A DNA stretch of 64,000 nucleotides, taken from RHLJ01 sp965247355. GTDB lineage: Bacteria > Bacteroidota > Rhodothermia > Balneolales > Balneolaceae. The stretch lies in assembly GCA_965247355.1 (NCBI GenBank), contig OZ252011.1, positions 2,046,001 to 2,110,000 of the forward strand. The letters are read 5' to 3'. Below are positions 1-6,849 of this stretch, piece by piece; the first letter of the stretch is position 1; each line of letters opens with the position of its first letter. A program made the position numbers and the translations under genes. The notes under the pieces were generated by a model. That model searched no databases. It had not been told where the DNA came from and saw only the letters and a list, made by a program, of their open reading frames with translations.

Positions 1-291
1 ATCATTTACTACAAAATCATATTCATCTACCGGAGCTGAATGTACATCTCTGATGAGTTTAACCGGATTTAGGTTTAGTGCGGTATTAAAAAAGTCTACA
101 CTTCCCTTACTGTCATAAGTCAGGCTGATTCCCCGCGCCTTGTAAGCAATCTCACCATCCAGGTCCATATGGAAATTGTACCCGCTAATGAGCACATCCA
201 CTTCAGCGAACTCACGAAGTTTTGGGAGTACTACCTTTGCTCTGCTTATATGCCCATGTCCGGTTCCCTGAACACCATAAAGTATTTTCAT
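1..291 (-). CDS. Glycosyltransferase, MurG-like GT-B fold (N-terminal part only)
   Basis: The first 97 codons of a gene that runs off the left edge of the window. The ATG is at 289-291 and the reading frame is open to base 1. The protein begins MKILYGVQGTGHGHISRA; the glycine/histidine-rich GTGHGH loop right after the first beta strand is typical of GT-B nucleotide-sugar transferases related to MurG and the MJ1255-like family. The gene overlaps the stop of the upstream phosphoesterase by 4 bp (ATGA), so the two are translationally coupled. The same pairing of a GT-B enzyme with an LpxH-like phosphoesterase is, from memory, common in this branch and suggests a role in envelope glycolipid chemistry. 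Substrate is unknown, and the C-terminal acceptor half is not visible. Confidence 0.75.
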   Translation of the reverse strand, partial: MKILYGVQGTGHGHISRAKVVLPKLREFAEVDVLISGYNFHMDLDGEIAYKARGISLTYDSKGSVDFFNTALNLNPVKLIRDVHSAPVDEYDFVVND

Positions 292-1103
292 CCGATCATA
301 ACTTTAGAGTTCATTGTGTGACGTTGCACCATTTGAGTCACCTTTGGACTCTCTTTTAAAGCAATATCTTCTTCATATCGATATAAACTCCATTCTTCTC
401 CGTCGTATTCAAGGCAGGTAAGATTTTCAATCCAATCACCGGAATTCAGGTAAATCACTGAACCTTTCTCGTTTTCATAGCCTCTTATTTTGGGTTGATG
501 AATATGCCCACAAATCACATAATCATAGCCTTCTTCGATGGCCAGCTCCATTGCAGTGACTTCAAAATCATCGATGAAATTAACCGCCGTTTTCACACTA
601 TCTTTGATTTTCTTTGAAAGAGAGATTTTTCCATATCCCAACTTCATAGAGATAGTATTCACCCACCGATTTATGAGAATCAAAAGCTCGTAGCCCTTTC
701 CTCCAAGCTTGGCCAACCATTTAGAATACTTCATGGTTACATCAAAAATATCTCCATGAAAAAACCATACCTTTTCGCCATTCATCTCCAGTACCAGCTT
801 ATCCCTGATAAATAACGGCCCCAGCTGGAGGCTTGAGATTTTTCGGAGTGTTTCGTCATGATTACCTGTGAGGTAATAGATATCGATGCCGTTAGTCATC
901 ATTGTGATAAGCGTTCTGATTACATGCATATGTGCTTCCGGCCAGTAGTACTTTTTGAACTGCCACATATCAATAAAATCGCCATTTAGGATAATACGCT
1001 TCGGATTAATGGAATTGAGATATTGAACGAGCTCTACCGCATGGCAACCTACTGTTCCCAGATGAACATCTGAGATCACTACCGTATCAAGGGATCTTTT
1101 CAT
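288..1103 (-). CDS. LpxH-like calcineurin-type metallophosphoesterase (UDP-2,3-diacylglucosamine diphosphatase family)
   Basis: A 271-residue metallophosphoesterase. All dinuclear metal motifs are present and in order: SDVHLG (D12, H14), NGDFID (D42), GNHDE (N81, H82), HGD (H116) and GHIHQP (H200, H202). The family hydrolyses pyrophosphate bonds, and LpxH removes UMP from UDP-diacylglucosamine in lipid A synthesis. This one is about 30 residues longer than E. coli LpxH, mainly from an insert around 120-180, and resembles the UDP-2,3-diacylglucosamine diphosphatase-like proteins of Bacteroidota. The insert rich in aromatic and basic residues could sit on the membrane surface. It is first in a two-gene unit with the glycosyltransferase. 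True lipid A role versus a related substrate cannot be decided from sequence alone. Confidence 0.8.
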   Translation of the reverse strand: MKRSLDTVVISDVHLGTVGCHAVELVQYLNSINPKRIILNGDFIDMWQFKKYYWPEAHMHVIRTLITMMTNGIDIYYLTGNHDETLRKISSLQLGPLFIRDKLVLEMNGEKVWFFHGDIFDVTMKYSKWLAKLGGKGYELLILINRWVNTISMKLGYGKISLSKKIKDSVKTAVNFIDDFEVTAMELAIEEGYDYVICGHIHQPKIRGYENEKGSVIYLNSGDWIENLTCLEYDGEEWSLYRYEEDIALKESPKVTQMVQRHTMNSKVMIG

Positions 1104-1283
1104 AGCCTGTAATTGATGATTTACTTAATAATATCAGGCTCCTGTGTTATCACAGATTAGCTTCATTATTATTATTTGGTAATCGAAATGTTACCGAATC
1201 GTAACCTCATGAGCTCTTTCGATTCTTTTGTTTTATAAATTTTGAGCTACATTAAAGGGTCAGTATTCATAAAAAAGAAAGAA

Positions 1284-1736
1284 ATGTCAGAGTCAGAAGA
1301 GCAAAAAATCATCCACGTCCACCTTCCACAAAAAGAGGCTTTTAAAACTACATTAACAGCAGGTAAACATGAACTTGTTTCTGACGAACCTACCAGTGTT
1401 GAAGGCGGTCAGAACTTAGGTCCCGATCCTTATGATTTACTCCTGATGGCATTGGGCTCGTGTACTGTAATGACCGTTAAGATGTATGCTCAGCGAAAAG
1501 GCTGGGAAGTTGGTGAAATGTATATGGAGCTTAAGCATAATAAGAGTCACGTAGAAGACTGCAAGACCTGTGATATGCCTTCCTCAAAAATAGATCTTAT
1601 TGAGAAAGAGCTGATTATTAAAGGTGACATCACTGATGAACAAAAAGAAAAGCTGTTAGAGATTTCAAAGAAGTGCCCCGTGCATAAAAGTTTACTAACT
1701 GAGGTTCGAATAGAAAGTAAAATCAGTGTTCAATAA
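1284..1736 (+). CDS. OsmC-family peroxide-detoxification protein
   Basis: An OsmC/Ohr-fold thiol protein of 150 residues if started at the ATG at 1284. An in-frame TTG at 1242 would add 14 residues of no recognisable family character, so I prefer the ATG. The two peroxidatic cysteines are in family context: GSCTVMTVKMY (C60) and KKCPVHKSL (C131). OsmC proteins reduce organic hydroperoxides in the cytoplasm. Between the two halves there is an extra CKTC motif (C93, C96), giving four cysteines; the added CxxC is not part of the core active site and might bind metal or act as a resolving pair. It stands alone between a divergent LpxH-like gene and a small lipoprotein gene 28 bp downstream. Confidence 0.85.
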   Translation: MSESEEQKIIHVHLPQKEAFKTTLTAGKHELVSDEPTSVEGGQNLGPDPYDLLLMALGSCTVMTVKMYAQRKGWEVGEMYMELKHNKSHVEDCKTCDMPSSKIDLIEKELIIKGDITDEQKEKLLEISKKCPVHKSLLTEVRIESKISVQ

Positions 1737-1764
1737 ATTCATACAAAGCTCGTTGGTGGTCTGA

Positions 1765-2115
1765 ATGAAATTAGGAAATATGCACTGCAGAACTCTTCTA
1801 ATAATTGGTATCCTGTTAACAGGATGTAATGTTTTTCAAAATGAACAATCCTCAGAACGAGTCTGGATGTTTGTCCCTTCTGCCGAACGTCAGTGTATCA
1901 CTCCTGAATATTCCTCACTCGAAGAAGCTGTAAATCAGCTTACCCAAAATGATATTACCGTCCTAAGTTCTAACGAACTGAACTATGTGGTTTGTGAGGC
2001 TTGTACCTGCCCCACAGGAATCCAGTATAATGCGCTTATTAATTCTGCTGATGAAAATAAAGCAGTTAACCTAGGGTGGCAGCGCGTTGATGAAGGAGAC
2101 GATACTCCCGACTAA
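1765..2115 (+). CDS. Small cysteine-rich lipoprotein, function unknown
   Basis: A 116-residue protein with a lipoprotein signal: basic start, hydrophobic stretch LLIIGILLTG and lipobox cysteine C21 (LLTG-C). The mature part is short, acidic towards the end and contains a CEACTC cluster plus another cysteine, so it may hold a disulfide or bind metal. No family recognised. An in-frame ATG at 1780 is an alternative start that keeps the signal peptide. It follows the OsmC gene by 28 bp in the same direction and may be co-transcribed; a redox or metal theme is possible but only inferred from the cysteines. Confidence 0.6.
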   Translation: MKLGNMHCRTLLIIGILLTGCNVFQNEQSSERVWMFVPSAERQCITPEYSSLEEAVNQLTQNDITVLSSNELNYVVCEACTCPTGIQYNALINSADENKAVNLGWQRVDEGDDTPD

Positions 2116-2182
2116 TTATTTCAATTTGCACTAACTCTTCCTCACAATTCCCTCTGCCATTTTCTATATTCACTCAAAATAA

Positions 2183-3544
2183 ATGGTGATTATGACTAAG
2201 GAAGAAATTACACAACTCATTCAAGAGCTTGGAGTTAAAAACGTAAAGTTTGGAGTCACAGATATTGATGGGGTACTGCGAGGAAAGATCATCAGCACAA
2301 AAAAATTCCTGAAATCTGTCAACGATAATATTGGTTTTTGTAATGTGATTTTTGGCTGGGATATGAATGATGTCTGCTATGACAATTCTCAGGTTAGTGG
2401 CTGGCATACCGGATACCCGGATTCCTTTGCAACCATCGATCCCGGTTCCTATCGTAAAATCCCATGGGAAAATGATAAACCTTTCTTTCTGGGTGATTTT
2501 TCTGAATCAAAAGATATGAAAGAGGTTTGCCCCCGATCACTATTGAAAAAAGTCAGACAAGAAGCGTTGGAATCCGGCTTCATACCAAAATTCGCCGCCG
2601 AGTTCGAATGGTTTAATTTTGATGAAACTATGCACTCTTTAAAAGAAAAAGAGTACACCGATCCAACTCCACTGACCCCCGGCATGTTTGGCTATTCGGT
2701 ACTACGGGCTTCCCAAAACAGTGATTACATCAATGATATATTTGAGCTCCTTGATGGTTTTGGAATTCCATTGGAAGGCATTCACACCGAAACCGGTGAT
2801 GGAGTGTATGAGGCTGCTATCACTTATGATGAAATCTTAGAATCTGCCGATCGCGCTGCAATTTTTAAAACAGCTATTAAAGAAATAGCTTCAGACTATG
2901 ATTTAACTGCCAGTTTTATGGCGAAATGGAATCCTGATTTACCGGGATGCAGCGCGCACATTCATCAAAGTTTATGGGATGAGAAAGGTACTAACCTCTT
3001 TTTTGATGAGTCCAGTAATCATCATATTAGCCCTTTGATGGAATATTATATTGCCGGACAATTGCATTGTCTGCCTCATATTCTTCCCATGTATGCTCCA
3101 ACAGTGAACAGCTATAAACGGTATGTGGAAGGTTCCTGGGCAGCCACCTCCGTTAGTTGGGGAATCGAGAACAGAACCACCGCACTACGGATTATTAATC
3201 ACGGAGAAAGCTCGATGAGGATTGAAAACCGGGTTCCGGGGGCAGATGCAAATCCTTATTTGAGCATGGCTGCAAGTCTGGCTTCCGGATTGTATGGCAT
3301 CAGGCACAAATTAACGTTGGATGCCCCTCCAACTAAAGGAAATGAATATGAGAACGAAGGCTCTTTGTCTCTTCCGGAAAATCTTCACAAGGCAACGGAA
3401 GCCATGAAGAATTCGGAGATAGCAGTAGAATTATTTGGCAAAGCTTTTGTGGACCACTTCATAAGAACAAGAGAATGGGAGTGGCGCCAGTATAAGCCCG
3501 GACAAAAGAACTGGGAAATGAAACGCTATTTTGAAATTATCTAA
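2183..3544 (+). CDS. Glutamine-synthetase-family ligase (gamma-glutamyl amide ligase type)
   Basis: 453 residues, the size of class I glutamine synthetases, with an N-terminal beta-grasp region (about 10-110, VTDIDGVLRGKII) and a catalytic barrel. Conserved GS motifs are visible: AEFEWF (metal glutamate), HTETGDGVYEAAI, GCSAHIHQSLW (nucleotide and metal site), EGSWAATSVSWGIENRT (glutamate/arginine site) and RIENRVPGADANPYL. The pattern is closer to the gamma-glutamylpolyamine synthetase-like paralogues than to housekeeping GlnA. Such enzymes form a gamma-glutamyl phosphate and join it to an amine. It leads a three-gene run with a phosphotransferase and a HAD phosphatase, which suggests a small-molecule pathway rather than ammonia assimilation. 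ATG at 2192 is an alternative start. Amine substrate unknown. Confidence 0.8.
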   Translation: MVIMTKEEITQLIQELGVKNVKFGVTDIDGVLRGKIISTKKFLKSVNDNIGFCNVIFGWDMNDVCYDNSQVSGWHTGYPDSFATIDPGSYRKIPWENDKPFFLGDFSESKDMKEVCPRSLLKKVRQEALESGFIPKFAAEFEWFNFDETMHSLKEKEYTDPTPLTPGMFGYSVLRASQNSDYINDIFELLDGFGIPLEGIHTETGDGVYEAAITYDEILESADRAAIFKTAIKEIASDYDLTASFMAKWNPDLPGCSAHIHQSLWDEKGTNLFFDESSNHHISPLMEYYIAGQLHCLPHILPMYAPTVNSYKRYVEGSWAATSVSWGIENRTTALRIINHGESSMRIENRVPGADANPYLSMAASLASGLYGIRHKLTLDAPPTKGNEYENEGSLSLPENLHKATEAMKNSEIAVELFGKAFVDHFIRTREWEWRQYKPGQKNWEMKRYFEII

Positions 3545-3555
3545 CCAACTAATAA

Positions 3556-3615
3556 TCATTGCGAGGAGAAGGTGAATACCACTCTAATTCGGAATAAGTT
3601 CGACGAAGCAATCTC
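3556..3615. repeat. Partial copy of dispersed palindromic repeat (family A)
   Basis: Starts TCATTGCGAGGAG and ends CGACGAAGCAATCTC. The same words appear at both ends of the full element at 33669-33772, so this is a half copy or diverged copy of one dispersed intergenic family. It fills most of the gap between the glutamine-synthetase-like gene and the next gene. Confidence 0.6.
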
Positions 3616-3637
3616 TTACATTCTTAACTAACCAAAT

Positions 3638-4681
3638 ATGTCTTTTATAGACTTTAATTACATCGTACATGAAGCCTGGATGGCTTACGACAACTCCCGT
3701 GAGATATTACGGATCGAAGACATCAGTGCAAAGGTATCGACCAACCATGTATACCGGATCACCCTAAAGGATCATCACATTATCGTTGCCAAGCTCTCCT
3801 ATTTCGGGAAATTTGAGCATTTTGTGGAAGATCACACCATCATAAACGCACTTTCGAATAATCTCCCGGGACCTTTTGAGAATTTTCTGGCTCGATCCCT
3901 CATGAAGGGAAATGAACTCTTTGTACATCGCCATCAGAGCGAAGTTATTGACGCCTGGGTAGTTTTTTATCGACCTATTAAAATACGCCATAAACTTCCC
4001 CGAAGGCTGGATGAGCATCAGATTAACCGACTGGGACGTGAAGCTGCTAAATTCCATAAAGCATGTCATACTGTTCGGGGTACACTTCCTCCCTCTGCTA
4101 AAAGTATGAATGTAGATATTGATGGATTAATTGAAGATTTGAGTACCGAAGAAGGTCAATTTCATTTTCATCAATACAGTGACCTGATTCAGAAACAGTG
4201 TGAGCTTTTCAAAGAGAATTATGATAAGCTGGATGCAGATTCGATGGATACCATCCCCGTTTTTGTGGATTGGAATATTGGGAACTTCTCAGTCACAGAA
4301 AAATTTCGGTTCTTCTCCCGTTGGGATTACGACTGGTTCAGGATGAGCTCCCGAATCATGGATTTCTATTTCTTCAGTCGGGTAGTTTCTGATGTAGGCG
4401 ACCGAACTATCTTCACCTATAACATCGATATTTTGATGGAAGAGCGGTTCATCTTGTTTTTACAAAGCTATCATGAAGTTTTTCCACTTACGGAGCGGGA
4501 AATCTTGCTTCTTCGGGAAACTTATCGGTTCTTCCTGCTTACTTATGTAGTTAAATATGGCCGGTATTTCTTCCACGAAGTATTTGCCACAAAACTACAG
4601 AAAGAAACCTTCGATATTCATCTTCCATCCATTGAGAAAAAATTCAATCCTGAACCTTTACTCAAAGCTTTAAATCTCTGA
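3638..4681 (+). CDS. Aminoglycoside/choline-kinase-fold phosphotransferase
   Basis: 347 residues with the protein-kinase-like fold of APH/choline/homoserine kinases. The catalytic loop reads PVFVDWNIGNFSV (about 206-218), with Asp and the distal Asn in the DxxxxN arrangement, and the metal-binding loop is RWDYDWFRMSSR (about 227-238), with DYD in place of DFD. The N-terminal lobe has VSTNHVYRITLKDHHIIVAKLSYF, where the lysine of the VAKL strand is the likely ATP-contacting lysine. It would phosphorylate a small hydroxyl or amine compound in the cytoplasm. The next gene starts 2 bp after its stop, so kinase and HAD phosphatase are certainly co-translated. Substrate not predictable from sequence. 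Confidence 0.65.
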   Translation: MSFIDFNYIVHEAWMAYDNSREILRIEDISAKVSTNHVYRITLKDHHIIVAKLSYFGKFEHFVEDHTIINALSNNLPGPFENFLARSLMKGNELFVHRHQSEVIDAWVVFYRPIKIRHKLPRRLDEHQINRLGREAAKFHKACHTVRGTLPPSAKSMNVDIDGLIEDLSTEEGQFHFHQYSDLIQKQCELFKENYDKLDADSMDTIPVFVDWNIGNFSVTEKFRFFSRWDYDWFRMSSRIMDFYFFSRVVSDVGDRTIFTYNIDILMEERFILFLQSYHEVFPLTEREILLLRETYRFFLLTYVVKYGRYFFHEVFATKLQKETFDIHLPSIEKKFNPEPLLKALNL

Positions 4682-4683
4682 CC

Positions 4684-5532
4684 ATGAGTTACCCTTCCTT
4701 TTTCGACATCGCCAAAGACTTTAAAGTGATTATGCTCGACTCCTACGGAGTGGTTAAAAATCATAAGGGTTTAATTGCAGGTATCGACAAAACCATTGAC
4801 TGGATTAAAAAGGAAGGTAAAACCTTTCGGTTACTTACAAATGATGCCTCCCGAAGTCAGCAGCAGCAAATGGAAAGCCTGGCTTCACTTGGACTGCCGG
4901 GTATTGAACTCCATGAAATTGTTACCTCAGGAATGATGGCGAAACAGTTTTTAGAGCAGAAAATTAAAGACGGAAGGATTGCTTATTTAGGAACAGAAAA
5001 CTCAGCAGAGTATATCCTTCAGTCTGGACTTAAGCATGTATCTGTAGCCGATGTGGATTTAGAAGATATTGATGATATCTCTGCTTTTGTTTTTTTAGAT
5101 GATGAAGGCTTTGACTGGAACACCGATATCAATAAAACAGTAAACCTGCTTCGGAAGAAAACGATCCCTGTAATCCTCGCCAATTCTGATAAGTTTTATC
5201 CGGTTGCTAAACATGATGTAGCTGTGGCGACCGGTGGAATTGCGAAGTTGGTAGAAAGCATGCTGAGCAAAAAATTCATTCACTTCGGAAAACCTGATTC
5301 ACAAATGTTTATGTACGCTTACGAAGGATTGATTGAAGAACTTGGTGAGATTGACAAAAGTGATATTCTTATGGTAGGCGACACGCTTGAAACCGACATT
5401 CTTGGCGGGAATAAATTCGGTGTTAAAACGATGCTGGTCCTCTCCGGAAACACGCGCGAAGACCGTGTGGAATTGAATATCAGTTCATCAGGAATTATCC
5501 CGGATTATATATGTAACTCTGTAATAGAATAA
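4684..5532 (+). CDS. HAD-IIA (NagD/Hyp4-like) phosphatase
   Basis: 282 residues. HAD motif I is MLDSYGVVKN with nucleophile D19; the second acidic position is Tyr, as in the DxWGV-type Hyp4 subgroup. Motif II is RLLTNDAS, motif III HFGKPDS (Lys about 201), and motif IV MVGDTLETDILGG (about 230-242). A C2-type cap lies between motifs II and III. The family dephosphorylates small phosphosugars and cofactor precursors. Placed 2 bp behind the phosphotransferase and downstream of the amide ligase, it could remove the phosphate that the kinase adds, a common protect-ligate-deprotect logic; that is inference from gene order. The end of the gene faces the convergent M20 peptidase gene across 24 bp. 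Confidence 0.75.
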   Translation: MSYPSFFDIAKDFKVIMLDSYGVVKNHKGLIAGIDKTIDWIKKEGKTFRLLTNDASRSQQQQMESLASLGLPGIELHEIVTSGMMAKQFLEQKIKDGRIAYLGTENSAEYILQSGLKHVSVADVDLEDIDDISAFVFLDDEGFDWNTDINKTVNLLRKKTIPVILANSDKFYPVAKHDVAVATGGIAKLVESMLSKKFIHFGKPDSQMFMYAYEGLIEELGEIDKSDILMVGDTLETDILGGNKFGVKTMLVLSGNTREDRVELNISSSGIIPDYICNSVIE

Positions 5533-5556
5533 ATCTTTACTTAAGAAACCAAGGTT

Positions 5557-6849
5557 TTACTGATTCAACCGATATAATAATAAAGCCGCCCGCTTCGACT
5601 GTCTTGGTAATTGATTAATGTATCCTAGTTCGTTTACAGTATGCCCATCGGTACCACTCATTCCAAGTGCATCAATGGCCATATCTACATGGTTTGCTGT
5701 AAAGGAAACATCAGCTGCGCCGGCCCTGAGTGGATTAACCGCAACTACTTCACCAAAACCTAAGTCCTCACTTACCTGACTGTAGATTTCCAATAACTCA
5801 TAGTTTCCGTCTGTTGGTGCCATTGGCGGATATCCTTCATCAAACTCAATAGTAGCAGAAGTAACCGGGAGGTTACGACTGACGATTTCTCTCATCTTCT
5901 CTTTTACCCTCTCTTCCTGTTCCGGAGAAAGTGCTCTTAAATCTCCGGCGACAATCGCGGTTTCTGCAACCACATTAGTCTTACCAAATGCAGATCCACT
6001 ATTCGCCCCTTCATCATTATTTACGGTAGTACCACCAATAATTCGTCCCGGGTTGAAGGTGAGGAATTCCTCGCTTCTTAATTCTTCATAAAATGTCATC
6101 AGAATCCTGGATGCTTCATAGATAGCTCCTGCCCCGATATCTTCTCTGAAAACCTGCGATGAATGCGCCCGGGTTCCTTTAACAGTTAGTTCCCAACCAA
6201 TCGAACCTCTTCTGGATACATTCGCGGTTTTAGGACTTCCATCCCCATTTTCGAATCCAAGAGAAATATCGGCCCACTTTGCAGCATCTACCAGTGCTTT
6301 TTTGGATAAGTCCAGAGGTCGACCACTTAACTCCTCATCGCCTGTGATCACTATTTTGATATTCATATCATCCAGCTCACCGGCTTCTTTTAAAGCTCTG
6401 AGTGCCTGAAGCATAATCACATTCCCACCTTTCATATCAGCAATACCCGGACCTTTGGCAGTGGTATCGTTCACCATTTCGAATTTCTGAAATGGGCTAT
6501 CAGGCTCGAACACGGTATCCAAATGACCAATCAACATAATCTTTGGGGCATTATCACTACCAAGATGTTCAGCGATCAAATGACCCGCACGGTTCCACTC
6601 GGATCCATCCTCAAACCAGGTTTTGAAACCGAGTGCTTCAAAATGTGGCATCAGATGTTCCGCAGTAGCTTTCACTCCTTCAAAATTCATCGTTCCACTA
6701 TTAATGTTGATGCTTTCTATGAGAAGTTCAAGCGCTTCTTCGTTGGTTTGATCAATGTGATTGATCATTCGTTGTTCAACATCAGAAACCTGAGCTACCG
6801 AGCTACCTGCAATTACCGATAAAAAAAGTATGCTTAATAAATATCTCAT
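5557..6849 (-). CDS. Exported M20-family metallopeptidase (glutamate carboxypeptidase-like)
   Basis: 430 residues with a Sec signal peptide (MRYLLSILFLSVIAGSSVAQ, cleavage near residue 20). M20 metal and catalytic motifs: IGHLDTVF (His, Asp), GIADMKGG (bridging Asp), TGDEELSG (catalytic Glu pair), and a C-terminal GTDGHTVNELGY with the last metal His. The central dimerisation domain carries GTRAHSSQVF. Members cut C-terminal glutamate or similar residues from peptides or folates in the periplasm. The start codon overlaps the stop of gcvP by 4 bp, so it is the second gene of a gcvP-peptidase unit. Specificity is a guess. Confidence 0.85.
   Translation of the reverse strand: MRYLLSILFLSVIAGSSVAQVSDVEQRMINHIDQTNEEALELLIESININSGTMNFEGVKATAEHLMPHFEALGFKTWFEDGSEWNRAGHLIAEHLGSDNAPKIMLIGHLDTVFEPDSPFQKFEMVNDTTAKGPGIADMKGGNVIMLQALRALKEAGELDDMNIKIVITGDEELSGRPLDLSKKALVDAAKWADISLGFENGDGSPKTANVSRRGSIGWELTVKGTRAHSSQVFREDIGAGAIYEASRILMTFYEELRSEEFLTFNPGRIIGGTTVNNDEGANSGSAFGKTNVVAETAIVAGDLRALSPEQEERVKEKMREIVSRNLPVTSATIEFDEGYPPMAPTDGNYELLEIYSQVSEDLGFGEVVAVNPLRAGAADVSFTANHVDMAIDALGMSGTDGHTVNELGYINQLPRQSKRAALLLYRLNQ

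Noticed and set aside
2449..2685. Minus-strand frames inside the glutamine-synthetase-like gene
   Set aside because: They are shadows of a gene with complete family motifs on the plus strand.
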